A stretch of 64,000 bases of DNA from Littorina saxatilis. Taxonomy: Eukaryota > Mollusca > Gastropoda > Littorinimorpha > Littorinidae. The stretch covers positions 51,734,725 through 51,798,724 of the forward strand of contig NC_090245.1 of assembly GCF_037325665.1 (NCBI RefSeq), written 5' to 3'. Position numbers and translations under genes: made by a program. The first letter of the stretch is position 1. Every line of letters starts with the position of its first letter. Shown piece by piece: positions 12,801 to 24,430 of the stretch. The notes below the pieces were generated by a model that made no database searches, was not told the origin of the DNA, and saw nothing but the letters and a program-made list of their open reading frames with translations.

Positions 12801-15800
12801 CTTCAAACAACAACAAAAAAACATCCAACAAAACATCCTAGACCTACATCTTACGGGTTTCCCCTGGCTCGGTCATAAAAGTTACGTAACTGACCACCTG
12901 CAGGCGAGGTACCCGCTCTCCCTAGGAGAGCGGCATGACTTCAGAGAGAACAAAGACTAGTCTCTAGTGAATGGACACAGACGGCTAAGCGCGTTTACAA
13001 TCTATGCAGGTGTCTGGACATGTGCATCTCATAATTTATTTGAGAACAGATACTGACATTAGACGGAACATAACATTTTTCATCAAGCAGGGATGTGTGT
13101 GTTCCTCGTAGTTAAAACGTAAGTCACAATGTTGCTGCAATGTTAATGATTTTTAGGGCGTTGCACAATATATTGAAAGTGAGTAGATGCACATAGATCG
13201 CAGACCTGTTTACCAGTACGATTTGGGCGTATTTTGTAGGCCAAATTATTATCGTTACGCAAATACGCGACACACGCACAAAATACGCCTGAGAAAAAGT
13301 CTAGAATACGTTTTCCGGTGTTGTTGTGCTGATTACGGGATGGTACAACTGATACCGTTTTCGGTCGAAGGGAGATAAATTTGACAGCGAGTCTTCAGCT
13401 GTGGAAACCTTGTTCAGTTGTTGGCACGTGCGATCGTCTGGACAATCGTGGCAGTGAAGCGGAAAAATGTGCCAGTTTCGGATGACTGTACCAAATCTAA
13501 ACAGCAGAAGCAGCAGATTTTCTTGGAGAAATATAAGAAAGAGCCAGGAATTGTGGAGTCTACTATGGGAAAAAGTCATGCACACTGCATGTATTGTAAA
13601 TCAGATTTCTCCGTTGCCCATGCTGGGAAATATGACATCGAACGACACTGCAGTTCCAAATCTCACCTGGACAAGGTTGCTGCAAAGAAATCCGCTGAAA
13701 GCTGCCAAGGAATTATGAAGTTCATTCCCGCAAAGCAAATCCTGCCAGAAGAAAAGGCTGTAGTCCGTGCTGCAGCAATGTTTTCTGAGATGATTGTAAA
13801 AATGAACTTGCCACTGTCAACCGCAGATGTTATTTCACGAACTTCATCTTTTCATTTCCACCCGATGCTCCCCAGCATGTCGTAAGAGGCGACTAACGGA
13901 TTCTGTTTCTCCTTTTACCCTTGTTAAGTGTTTCTTGTATAGAATATAGTCAATTTTTGTAAAGATTTTAGTCAAGCAGTATGTAAGAAATGTTAAGTCC
14001 TTTGTACTGGAAACTTGCATTCTCCCAGTAAGGTAATACATTGTACTACGTTGCAAGCCCCTGGAGCAAATTTTTGATTAGTGCTTTTGTGACCAAGAAA
14101 CAATTGACAAGTGGCTCTATCCCATCTCCCCCCTTTCCCCGTCGCGATATAACCTTCGTGGTTGATAACGACGTTAAACACCAAATAAAGAAAGTAAATC
14201 TTTTCATTATCAATCTGTTTGGAAGACACTGGTTATAATGCTATAAACTGACAGGTAAAATAGAATTGTTTTATCCCTGTTGTATTGGAAGGAGTTAAAT
14301 TCTGAAGGTGTTCACAAGACTGACATGCTGTTCTTACACAAACACGTTTGCACCCACGCGTACATTTTCCCTAGCCCATATGGCTTTGCTTGCAAAGTAC
14401 ACCAACTTTTTAAAAAATTCACTCAACTTTTTGGGAAAGTACTCTTGCCTTGGGTTTAGGGTAAACAGGTCTGAGATCGTGTAAACTGTAATGCCCAAAA
14501 TCTTTTTCTTAATTTTGTCTGTGACTGTGCATGTTCATAATGACGCACAAGTGTGTGCAGTTTGTTTAAAATATTTGCAACAACAAATGACGGATTTTCT
14601 ATATAAATCAATCTTTTTTTTTTTTTTTTGCAGGTCCGCCGGGCACAGGAAAGACAACACTTTGCAAGGCTCTTGCTCACAAGTTGTGTATACGTCTCTC
14701 TGAGCGTTTTAACTGTGGTCAGCTTGTAGAGATCAACAGTCACAGTCTCTTCTCCAAGTGGTTCTCTGAGGTTTCTGCCCATTTATTTTTAAACTTTGAA
14801 TATCAGATATGTTACAGTAAAAATAATGTTTGTGAAGAATGTAACTAATTTTAGTGTATAAAAAGATGTCACTTATCAGCGTGAAGTAGACACATTTTTC
14901 AACCCACTGACTTCAGAATTTAAAGACTAAAGAACTACAGAGCATTTACTGGTGTGCTTGCTGTTAGCATCAGATGATGTATTTGTACAACGCTCTGCGT
15001 CTTCTTATATTTGCAGCGAGAAGCACAAAGTCAACAAAACAGATTTTAAAACTATGGGTGGTGTTTCATTTACAACAACCTATGACTGTACAGTTTGTTG
15101 ATAACAGAAGAACTCCGGAAATCACTCTGCCAGGTTTGTACAGTGGAGTCCGGGTACAACGAACCTCAAGGGAGATACATTTTAGTTCGTTATATCAGTA
15201 ATTCGCTGTAGAGTTTTCAACCCTAAATGGCCTCAAGACAAGTTTTCCCACTCACCTTCAAATGATTGTCCCATCAATCTTTCCTTGGAGAGTACAATCT
15301 CTGCATGTTTTCAACAGCTTCATAATATAATCCATAGAGAGGCATAGTTCAAATGTTCACTTTACTGTAATTTTAGAAGTAAAATTTAAAAAGTCGTGTA
15401 AAAACATGTACCGTATTTTCCAGGTCATAAGGCGCGACTTTTTTCCTCCTCGAGTGTATCAAAATACGAAAAAAATCAAAGAGACCGCCTGAGTACCAGT
15501 CAAACAACTTGTGATAATGCATGTTTCAGCTACTAGGTACTACCCTGGCCATGTTTCCTCTCAAGACATCAAAGAGACCGCCCCATAGGTTAAACTCGGT
15601 CACTGACCCCTGTGCAGGAAGTGTTTCCTCTCTCAGATATGACAGGGGAACCACCTCTCATAGCTAAAACTGGGTCATTGACCCCTGGGAAGAAGGTCAG
15701 TGTCAAGGCATCACAATGGACCTGCCTTTGATCTCGCCCGTTTGTTACCGGTATAATTTTACTTGTGTTTGTGTATTTTTGTCTTTGGAGAGAATTATTG

Positions 15801-18800
15801 ACATCAGTTCGTTGTAGCCTTGTGACTTTTAGAGACAAAACGGCTCTGGGGCGATGAAAACGTGTTTGTTATAAGAGGGGTTCGTTATGCAAATGAGTTC
15901 AAAAGGTTCGTTGTAGCCGGAAAGTAACAAATAAGAAATAGAAGGCTGTCTGCCGGGAAATCAATGGCAGTTCGTTAAAAGCGGGATTTCGTTATACCCA
16001 GGTTCGTTATAGCTGGACTCCACTGTATGGGGTGCGAGAGAATGAATACTCTTGCTTTTAGTGAGGCAAACTTTCCACACATGCTCCTTGTCCTTGTGTT
16101 TCAGACAAACCTCTCGCTATAGACTCAATCAATCAATAGGAGGCTTATATCGCGCATATTCCGTGGGTTCAGTTCTAGGCGCTCTGCAATGATGCCGTGT
16201 GAGATGAAATTTTATACGGCCAGTAGATTGCAGCCATTTCGGCGCATATTTACCTTTCACGGCCTATTATTCCCAGTCACACGGGTATAGGTAGACAATT
16301 ATTAACTGTGCCTAAGCAATTTTGCCAGGAAAGACCCTTTTGTCAATCGTGGGATCTTTAACGTGCACACCCCAATGTAGTGTACACGGGGGGTGTTCGG
16401 ACACCGAAGAGCGTCTGCACACAAAGTTGCAGCCATTTCGGCGCATATTTACCTTTCACGGCCTATTATTCCCAGTCACACGGGTATAGGTAGACAATTA
16501 TTAACTGTGCCTAAGCAATTTTGCCAGGAAAGACCCTTTTGTCAATCGTGGGATCTTTAACGTGCACACCCCAATGTAGTGTACACGGGGGGTGTTCGGA
16601 CACCGAAGAGCGTCTGCACACAAAGTTGACTCTGAGAAATAAATTTCCGCCGAACGTGGGTTTGAACTCACGCTGACAGCGGCCAACTGAATACAAATCC
16701 AGCGCGCTACCAACTGAGCTATATCCCTGCCCCTGGTCTATAATGACATTTGGGAAGTTTGCCTCAATTAGAGCAAGAGTCTTCACTCTTTCACAACCTA
16801 TACAAGTTCTTTCTGAACAGCGATTATTATATCACCAACTCATGTCCCTAAAAGGAAAATTTCCTGTGAGGACGTTAAGGATCCCCATTTCGATTATTAT
16901 GTTGTGGCATTGCGTGTGTTTCAGAGTGGCAAGCTGGTGACCAAGATGTTTCAGAGACTGCATGACTACATGGATGACCCTGAACTCTTAGTCTGCGTTC
17001 TCATTGATGAGGTCATTAACTTGGCTTTACTTTTATCTCGCTTATATCTTTGAGTGTTTATAACAAAACAGGATAGTGGTAAACATTATAGTTTTGATGC
17101 TGGTTATAGATAATGTTGATAATGATATTGACAATCACGTTCTTTTCCTTGTAACTCCTCACCTGGCTTTAAAGAGGTGAAAATCTGTTCTTCTGTATTT
17201 GTGGGCTGCGACGCTCATGTTCACTCGTAGGCACGAGTGGGGTTTTACGTGTTTGGAAGCTTTTCCGCTCAGACCTCCACCTCTGCATATTTAAAAAATA
17301 GATCTTAAAATAACGAGAGTGTCTTGATGTAAATTATAATATGGTTTTAAATATATTTTGTGGTTCCACAAAAGCTTTTAAGATGGTACGGGTCAATTGT
17401 TATTTTGGCCTAGAGGGGGGTTACAGTAATTAAAAACCAATTAGAGTGAGACAATTGTCTGATAAAGGAACAGCCGATTAGATTGCTTGTTCAGGTCACA
17501 TATAATTAACTAACCGTCACGCAATAATCAACACTTGACCAGGGAAAGCACAACAAGTTAGATCTGATATTCTCCATTGTCGTAGAACGCTCAGTTTCCC
17601 GCCTTGTCCTCGATACACAATACCACTTCCATGTGGTGAGACAGCCTGGGCGACAAGTCAGGCGACTTCTCTGTGAGAATAGCAGTAAATTTATTCCAGG
17701 CCCATGTCCACTGGGACAGGGACAGAGCTGACTTCTTGTATGAGGCCGGGTTGGTTGATGCCGGTATCGGTAGCTTGTCAAAGAAGTCAACAGACTCGTC
17801 GTTCCAGATTTTCTCTTTGATTTTAATGGAAATGTCGGCTGTGACCGAAGCAGAGGTACTCATGAAAAAGGACTGAACAGACTCTGGGTGTATTGGATGG
17901 TTACCTGTTATAGCAGACGCCAAGGGCTGTGAGATGGTAGAGGTCAGCATATGGTTGGGTGCTGCGTCTGATGTTGAGGCAATGTTGAGGAGAGGGAAGG
18001 TCTCCGCATCGGCAGATCCAGTATAGGTGTGTACTGGAGGCTGCGCGGAGTCTCCGACTGGCTTGATGGCATCACTGCAGTAGTCTGGGTCAGGTGCTAA
18101 AGCCGCTGCTCCACCGAGGCCATCACCCTGTTGGCAATGGCGTCGATCACAGTGTCTGGCAGATCGAAGGCAGGGGTCTGGGGAGCCGGTGTTGCTGTGT
18201 GCATGTTAACTGTAGGATCTTGATTACATCCCTTGTCCTACAGACAGCATAAAAGGAGTATCTGCATACTTGTATGCCTTTTTAGTTTTATAACTTTGTG
18301 TGAATACACATGTTTCAGGTGGAAAGCTTGACAGCAGCAAGAAAGAGTTGTCTGAATGGTAACGAGCCTTCCGATGCCATCCGCGTTGTCAATGCTGTGC
18401 TTACGCAGATAGATCAGCTCAAAAAGTGAGTTTTTTTCCTCATTTACTCTTTCAGAATGCAATACAATTGGGATACATTTAATAGAGCCTCCTTTTTAAG
18501 GCTCTCTACACTCGCCCCCTGTATGCCAGAGAAAAATTGTAATTCTTGTGGTGAGTTTAGAAAGGGGTGAGACTAGATGTTAGGGGCCTGCTTCCCATTA
18601 TGTGAACAGAATTAAGGATGGAAACAGATTTCGTAACACTATCAAAATCCTAAAATGATCTGTTACTGATGATTGTTCAAAAATCTAGTACCTTTTTTAA
18701 GACCTTCATAAATCTGAGAAAATCGGGTCTTAAAAAAGAGGGAGTGTTAAAATGGGGGTACATTTACAGAGGTTATGAACAGAACAACTGAGAATACAGG

Positions 18801-21800
18801 GTCTTAAAAGGCAGGGAGTCTTAAATTGGAGGGTCTTAAAAGGGGGGTTCCACTGTACCTTGAACACAAAAGCAGAAGGTGGTGTGTGCCAGGTGTGAGC
18901 TGCACCTCCTTGTTCAGGGAGGATGTTTTTGAACACACTTATAACTGTCCTCTATTTGACCAAGAACAGTAAACCTCATAAAAAGTCACCCCAACTTTGC
19001 AGACGTACAACTAAAGAATCAAGCATTGCAAGTTTACATTTAGTATTCCAAGTTGATTTTCAAAATGTGCTTGTCTCGTGCAGATTTCCCAACTGCTTGG
19101 TGCTAACGACGTCCAACATCACAGGAGCAATTGACCTGGCCTTTGTTGACCGTGCAGACATCAAGCAGTACATAGGTCCCCCCACACCCACTGCCATCTA
19201 CAAGATCTACCTTTCCTGTCTCAATGAACTTATGAGGGTGAGTCGGTGTACAGTAGAAACCCCAATTTTAAGACACACACACCCCCACCCACCCACCCCT
19301 CCCCTCAATTTAAGACTACCTCCCTTGTAAGACCATGTTTTCTCAGATTTTTTTTATTCATAACCTCTCTAAATTGACTCTCTTTTTAAGACTCCCTCTT
19401 TTTTGAGACCTAGTTTTTCTCAGATTGTTTAGAGGTCTGAAAGATAGGCTACACTCTAATTTGAAATACCATCCTATCACTTTTTCTGTTTTTTTGTGTG
19501 TCTAGGTTGGAATTATCTCCCCTGCTCAGCAGCTGTTGGAACTGCGGGCGCTGGAGGTAATGAGATTCATGGAAAATGCGGCCACTCGACCCAGTCTACA
19601 GCTGCGAGAGATCGCCATGTGAGTGAAGAAATGCCTTGCTGAAATAGTTAAAAAAAAAATTTTATCATTCCTTTGCTGGGAAATTCGGGTCGCATTCTGC
19701 CAATGGAAAGCTAGCAGCAACAAGAAAAGAGTTACCCTGGTGTGTGGGTGTTTAGGTAAGATCTTCACTTCTAATTCTACATACCTGGTTTTGCTTAGTT
19801 TATCAGGGTATGTATGCTGCGTACAGTGGCATTTTCACAGGCTGGTTTCAGTTTTAGATTGAAATGCGTGTGGGGGCAATTACTTATACCCCCTTTATTC
19901 TTTAGTGCTGTGCATCAGTTTCAACTCCACAATGCGGTTTGTTGCAGTAAGAGTCAAGGACTGAGTGGCCGCACCCTTCGCAAGCTTCCTTTCATGGCTC
20001 ACGCTATGTTCATTCAGGTAAGCTGTATTTGATACTCTCCTAGTGAGCCATAGCAGGTAATGTGCAATTTAAAAAAAAAAATCATTAAAAAAAACAAACT
20101 CATGTGGGTATCAAAGCAATATGAACACTATCAGTCTCTTTGCGAGAATATTATAGAGCCACTGTTCAAGTGTGTCTTAATTAACCACAGTGGCCATAAC
20201 CACAACATCAGTGAGGTTCAATTATGATCCTCTTGTTTTGCACCCTCCTATGCTCCAGTGTATCATGTTAAAACAGTGTATCTTGGGAATAAAAATTCCC
20301 TGTGTAAACTCGTGTGCACATTTTTTATGGTGATCAGATTGTCAGCACCAGGTTGCATGTCCAGTGATGGGTAATATTCATAAGACAGCTCTACTTCAGC
20401 ATTCTACCTTCTTTTCTGGCACATGAAATGTATTGTTAATGAGGCAGCCAAATGGATAGTGCACACATGGACGCACACACACACACTTCGATTTCTTTAT
20501 CTTATCAATAGGGATTAAAGTCCCATTCCTGAGTTCCTCATTTTAAATATGGTTTCAGAAGGTTTCAGATTTTGAAAAAAAAGTTGAAAAATACATTTAC
20601 AGTAGTACCTGCCATATCCGGTCACCCATTAGTCATTGCAAAGGTGACCGCAAATATCAGGTGGCCGTTCATTACAGGCCCCCTCCTCCTCCAAAAAAAA
20701 CCCAAAAACACGATCAAGTTTTCATGAAGAAAAGAAAGCGATCATCCACGAGCCGCCGATTCATTGTCTCTGTTAGTTTTGCTTTTGTTTATACATCTTA
20801 ATTATTTGCGTGTTTAACTCGATCGTCCTGGCTAAGCTATTGTTTCGTATGTTTCTATGTGTGTTGTTTGGATTATTATATATGTATTTGAGTGTCAGAT
20901 AAACAAGTGTTTCAAACTCACATCAGCTGTGATCGATCCGGAAGTGACTGCCGTAAATGTACATGTATGCGCATGTCTGTATTTACAGTTTGCGCATGCG
21001 TAAGTATTCTCTGCTGCCTTAATAACCTTCACTCTTTGCTCTAAAGTCAGCACCAGTCTTTTCTTTGTTGGAGTTTGTGTTGCCATTCTGAAAGACTGAC
21101 TGACTGACTGAACAAATTCTTGACGGGCTTGCAAAGGCTTCAAATAATCACTCAACAATCACTCACGTCTTCATTCACGAAACAAACAAACACAAACACG
21201 CAGCGATCGCTCACACTCCAATGTAAACAAAAACAATCTTGAGTTTGACTCGTCAGCTTTATTAACAGGCGATACATGTGTTAACAGTTATAGAAAGTGG
21301 ACAGGTGCTGATTTCTAACGGCCAGATAGCAGGTGGGAGGTGGGTGGGCGGGGAGAGCCACAGGCGCTCGCCCGCGAAAGTGACAAGTGGCCGTTAAGTG
21401 GCCGCTCCTGTCGAGTAAGAGGGGCACCTTAGGGCAAAAACCAGTGACCGTCGACCGCGTCAGACAGGTTAACGGCCATTAAGAGTCAATTATAGAAGGA
21501 AAACTCATTAGTCATGGGAAAGCTGGCCGCTCCAGGCAGGTTCACGCCCACGAAAGGGCCGGAAATGGAAGGGACTACTGTATTACATTTCCTTGCATGT
21601 AGTGGCTCCAAATTGTGTTAAAAGTCACTCAAATGCTCTAATGTTTTCGGGTGATTTGTCATCTGGACCCTCACAAGGGTGCTGTCCCTGAACCCCCCAC
21701 TTTTCTCTCCTGATTTTCTGTTTTTCCAACTATCATCCCTGCATCATTGCTTATCAACGTGTTTGTATTTTTCAGGGCCCCACGGCCACAGTGGATCTCT

Positions 21801-21865
21801 TTCTTCACTGTCTGTCTCAGTCTGTTGATCAACAGTTTCAGGATCAGGCCAACCTCGCTGCATAA
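6829..21865 (+). CDS. TRIP13: TRIP13/PCH2 AAA+ ATPase, complete 11-exon coding region
   Basis: Coding exons: 6829-6926, 8001-8166, 9566-9745, 10497-10587, 14634-14770, 16925-17011, 18319-18425, 19084-19237, 19506-19618, 19948-20017, 21776-21865. They total 1293 nt (430 aa plus stop; human 432). All junctions are GT/AG and phases match. The start [17 protein letters not shown] aligns with human MDEAVGDLKQALPC. The N-terminal HORMA-binding domain spans about 1-110 ([12 protein letters not shown]). The AAA+ core has Walker A GPPGTGKT (about 179), Walker B VCVLIDE ending at Glu253, sensor [18 protein letters not shown] and [19 protein letters not shown]13 hexamers unfold HORMA proteins (MAD2 with p31comet, HORMADs) in the spindle checkpoint and meiotic prophase. 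All key motifs are intact, so it is probably functional. The introns hold SINEs, pogo and hAT-like elements and fossils, listed separately. Confidence 0.96.
8200..8882 (+). mobile_element. pogo/Tigger-type MITE copy 1 (TRIP13 intron 2)
   Basis: Ends CAGTAGTCCC and GTACTACTG are flanked by TA on both sides (8198-8199, 8883-8884), the Tc1/mariner/pogo signature. It is 683 bp and shares nearly all its sequence with the copy at 20600-21580, which lies in the opposite orientation and carries a transposase remnant. A (GT)n tract sits near its middle. No coding part survives here. Confidence 0.85.
9777..10249. mobile_element. hAT-like MITE with 6-bp target duplication (TRIP13 intron 3)
   Basis: Terminal inverted repeats CAGGGGCTCACATCCA and its mirror GGATGTGAGCCCCTG bound 473 bp. 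A 6-bp direct repeat ATGTAG flanks both ends (9771-9776 and 10250-10255). CAG...CTG ends fit hAT-type elements. The inside is noncoding, with repeated GGACATTTGTCC-like motifs. It lies only about 30 bp past the donor of TRIP13 exon 3. Confidence 0.75.
10659..11754. repeat. Dispersed repeat A, rearranged tandem copy (TRIP13 intron 4)
   Basis: The full repeat (about 555 bp at 48990-49544) starts with a small hairpin, GAGTCACTTGAG...AAGTGACTC, then a GGCC-rich tract, and ends GAGCGTTTGCTCTTCTTG. Here it appears as left part (10659-10896), full copy (10897-11447), then right part (11448-11754). The duplicated parts look identical by eye. It contains AGGTCA half sites. I know no named family for it. 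Confidence 0.85.
11954..12333 (+). mobile_element. tRNA-derived SINE, family S1, full length (TRIP13 intron 4)
   Basis: The head has a box-A-like GTGGCGTGGTGGTAAGAC and box-B-like GAGTTCGAATCCC. The shared body follows (CTCCCAGGTCAACTTATGT, CACGCAAGCACAAGACCAA) and the tail is GAAGAAGAAGAAG. Flanks GCACACGTG and GCACACATG look like a diverged target duplication. About 380 bp. Confidence 0.85.
13201..13856 (+). mobile_element. hAT-like transposon, 5' part with transposase N-terminus
   Basis: It begins CAGACCTGTTTACCAGTACG, matching the ends of the MITEs at 39707 and 48820, so this may be a coding relative of that family. The plus-strand frame at 13418-13885 encodes a BED/TTF-like zinc finger ([20 protein letters not shown], then ERHCSSKSH) and [20 protein letters not shown], as in hAT-type transposase N-termini. 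The rest of the transposase is absent: a retroposon begins at about 13857 and supplies the last residues of the frame. It lies in TRIP13 intron 4 and is not an exon. DNA upstream at 12334-13200 shows nothing I recognise. Confidence 0.65.
13857..14196 (+). mobile_element. Retroposon family R1 (about 340-395 bp), copy 1
   Basis: It shares the GATGCTCCCCAGCATGTCGT and GAGGCGACTAACGGATTCTG blocks with copies at 24575-24945 and 36759-37153. It ends GACGTTAAACACCAAATAAAG plus a GAAAG tail. The other copies carry 11-12-bp target duplications, so this is a retroposed SINE-like or LINE-tail unit. I see no tRNA-like head. Confidence 0.8.
15141..16025. mobile_element. TA-flanked MITE (885 bp) in TRIP13 intron 5
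   Basis: Terminal inverted repeats CAGTGGAGTCCGGGTACAAC and GTTATAGCTGGACTCCACTG are flanked by TA (15139-15140 and 16026-16027), as for Tc1/mariner/pogo-type elements. Several GTTCGTTATA-type motifs recur inside. There is no transposase. Confidence 0.8.
16029..16820. mobile_element. CACTCTTTCACAACC-type MITE split by a SINE
   Basis: The outer parts (about 16029-16125 and 16737-16820) are inverted matches of each other (GAGAATGAATACTCTTGCTT versus GAGCAAGAGTCTTCACTCTT). They resemble elements at 44255-44960 and 59985-60200. A SINE of another family fills the middle. Confidence 0.55.
16126..16736 (-). mobile_element. tRNA-headed SINE, family S2, with internal 199-bp duplication
   Basis: On the minus strand the head reads GATATAGCTCAGTTGGTAGC, with box-B-like GTGAGTTCAAACCCACG. 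The body holds ACGTTAAAGATCCCACGATT and GCCGAAATGGCTGCAA, and the tail reads ATATAAGCCTCCTATTGATT. Positions 16231-16429 are repeated at 16430-16628 (offset 199 bp, apparently identical). The tail is unlike the GAA tail of copies with the same head elsewhere. Confidence 0.8.
17580..18220 (-). mobile_element. Retroelement ORF1/gag-like fossil (TRIP13 intron 6)
   Basis: Minus-strand frames encode [19 protein letters not shown] and [19 protein letters not shown], and, further upstream, [17 protein letters not shown]. From memory these resemble the gag-like first ORF of DIRS-type and related retroelements that are common in invertebrates. The element is fragmentary and broken, with no visible termini. 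The family call is weak. Confidence 0.4.
20600..21580 (-). mobile_element. pogo/Tigger-type element copy 2 with transposase N-terminus (TRIP13 intron 10)
   Basis: It is 981 bp, flanked by TA (20598-20599 and 21581-21582), with CAGTAGTACC and GGGACTACTG ends. On the minus strand at about 21084 down to 21000 it encodes [20 protein letters not shown] followed by VIKAAEN, the start of a pogo/CENP-B-type helix-turn-helix. The frame then runs straight into the noncoding 3' part shared with copy 1, so the rest of the transposase has been deleted internally. Copy 1 in intron 2 lies in the opposite orientation. Confidence 0.8.
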
Positions 21866-22662
21866 ACTATATAAGTACACCCGAAGGTGACTTGTGCACT
21901 CAAAATGGAATTCTTGGAGAGAACTTCTCTTACTGTTATTGGATAAACAAACATTTCTGCCAAAGCGTACAAAGGTTTGGACAAGAACAGCTGACATGCA
22001 AGTACTTGTATCAGGCTGTAAATAATTGAGCTGATGCTGTCCTTCAGTTAAATTCCCCCCCCCCCCCCCCCCCCTCCCCCAACATTTCTAATGGTGATAT
22101 TGTGATGTCAGAAAACTTCCAGGTTTTAATATCTTGAGTCTGGTATATTTCCATTCCAGTCTAGAGACATAGTGCTTGCTGCCACGTGAGCCGAGAAAAT
22201 GTTCCCTCTTTATCTTTGCTGCGCTGGCCGCAAAACCCCTCCGCGCGGAGGTGTTTCCAGACACATCGTACGTAGGGTGATTTAGAACTAAGAAGAACTC
22301 TGCGGTAACCGAACATTATCTATGTAAAGCCTTGATTTTGAAGCAGTATTTCTATTAGTTTGAAAAGACATGAAGAAACCTTATGGTTGACCAGTTTCAA
22401 TTCACGTATTTGGTGTGTTGATCACTTTTAAGGCTCAAGATGATACCGGAAATTTTTCACCCTCAGTATGCATTATATATTTTGTGAAAGTTTCTGTCTG
22501 TGATTTACATTTGTACTTGTGTATGGACCAAGCAGCTGTTCCATGCCGATATATTCAGGGGCAGTTATTGTTTTAGTGATTTGTCTGCGGGTTGCTTTTG
22601 AACCAGAGAGTAAAATTAAAAACGGATGGATATTGCTTGGGCAAAAAAAAATAAAAAATAGT
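21866..22662 (+). other. Probable TRIP13 3'UTR and downstream DNA
   Basis: Noncoding sequence after the TRIP13 stop, with a poly-C tract at about 22049-22075. I see no good AATAAA in the first few hundred bases, so the UTR end is not defined. Confidence 0.35.
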
Positions 22663-22866
22663 CTGTTTACGGTATCCCGACCGACCCTATTTTTTCGCGC
22701 GACCCTAGACTTTTTGGGGGCATTTGGGGGGGAAAAAAGAAAAAAAAGTCTTTGTTTTTTGGCAAAATAACTTAAAAATGTTTTTTGGGAAAAAAAGAAA
22801 AAAAACATAAAAATCCCGACCTACTGACCCTTTTTTTGTGTGCCTATGTTACCATAAACAGACTTT
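22663..22866. mobile_element. MITE with GTCTGTTTACGGTA ends, copy 1
   Basis: Inverted ends GTCTGTTTACGGTATCCCG and TACCATAAACAGAC enclose TTTTTCGCGCGACCCTAGAC and A/T-rich tracts. A second copy lies at 37837-37982. Confidence 0.7.
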
Positions 22867-23509
22867 TTTTGTGGCTTTAGCAAGAACTGTGTTGCTCACT
22901 GGATCACTTATGAACTGCCTACTCATTCCTATAAAATTGTATAAATAACAGCTGGTTAGTAGTACAGTACACATATTCATTAATTTAACGAAGGCAAAGA
23001 GGAATAGCCTGTAAATTACATTTTGTCTTCATTGCATTTTGTGGATTTCCACAAGCCGTTTGTTGAAATTCAATGCATCATTGAAATCTTGTTAACTATG
23101 TTTTATGTGAGGTGATTTACATGTGACGCAATTGCAGATGACTTGATGGAATTTATGTTTTATTGTTGATTTGTAGTTAAATACAGACACTGACTGACAC
23201 AGTCACAGATGATGTTTGTGACCGTTTTTTCAAATACTGCAAGTGAGTGTTCGGAGACGCGTTGCTTAGGCAGACCGTAACAGAACGGTTGCAAACGATT
23301 TCTAGGCAACGCATAGTTTTGTCGTATCGCTCGCGAACGTTAGCATGCGCTCGGCACGAGTACCATTGTCTGGGGTCACTGAAGCGTAACAAAGGCGACC
23401 GCTCGCCGAGAATGGTCTAGGCAACGGGGGGTTTGTGCCGAGCATTCTGTAACGTACCTGGGAGGTGGCACGCCAGAAACTATTGCACTGTACTGAGCTT
23501 GCTGTTTGA

Positions 23510-23580
23510 CTCTCTCTCTCTTTCTCTATCGCAGTCTCTCTCTCTGTCTCGCTCTCTCTGTCCCTGTCTCTCTGTCTACG

Positions 23581-23636
<56 letters not shown>

Positions 23637-24305
23637 ATTCTTTCTTTCTTTCTCTCCCCCCCACCCCCCATATCCCTCTTCCTATTTCTTTTTACCTCTC
23701 TATATCTGTCTGTCTCTCTTTGTGTCCGTCTGAAAGTCTCTCTCTCGTATCTTTTTTGCTCTCTTTCTATCTCTTTCTCTCTCCCTTTCACTCTCCCTTT
23801 CACTCTCTTTTCCCTCCTAGCTCCTCTCTCTCTTTCGCTCTCTTTTCCCTCCCTCCTCTCTCTCTCACACACACACAAACACACATTCTTTATGTTCGTC
23901 TGTCTCTCTGTCTCCCCCTCTCTCTCTCTCTCTGTTTCTCTTTCTCTCTCCCCCTCTCTCTCTTCACTCTCTCTCTCTCTCCCCCCTCCCCCCCCCCCCC
24001 CCCCCTTCATATTTCCGTGCAATGAAGTGTGTGGGTGTATTTGCTTGTTTGCCTGTGCGTATGTGAGAGTGTGTGTGTATATGTGTGCTTGTGCGTGTTT
24101 ATTTGTATGTGTGTGAGTGTGAGTGTACATATATATTTGTATGAGCGCATGTGATTGTGTGTGTGTGTGTGTGTGTTTATGCGCGTGTGTGTGTGCGGAA
24201 GGGCGAGAGGGGGCGAGAAAGGGAGGGAGAGACAGACAGACGGACAGAGAGAGAAAGATAGAGACAGAGACACAGAGAGAGAGAAAGAGAGAGAGAGCAC
24301 ACACG
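23510..24305. repeat. Pyrimidine-rich (CT)n/(CCCTCT) low-complexity block followed by (GT)n and (GA)n
   Basis: Nearly 800 bp of simple sequence: (TC)n, a poly-C run at about 23983-24005, then (GT)n and (GA)n. Long frames of Ser/Leu or Arg/Glu repeats across it are artefacts of the composition. It lies between the convergent TRIP13 and PDCD6 genes. Confidence 0.95.
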
Positions 24306-24430
24306 GGCTATTTACTCCTAAACCTTTACCTTTAATCAACCTTAAAATTTATTGACTGACATGAAGACCACAACACTTTTTCACGGAATCAACAAGAAAT
24401 CCAACTGTGAATCTGACCACCACCAAAAAA

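Noticed and set aside
13418-13885. 155-aa zinc-finger frame as a TRIP13 exon or host gene
   Set aside because: It lies behind a hAT-like terminal sequence, runs into a retroposon and has no splice link to TRIP13.
23433-24355. Long Ser/Leu-, Arg/Glu- and His/Thr-rich open frames on both strands
   Set aside because: They are translations of (CT)n, (GT)n and (GA)n simple repeats with no splice or domain support.
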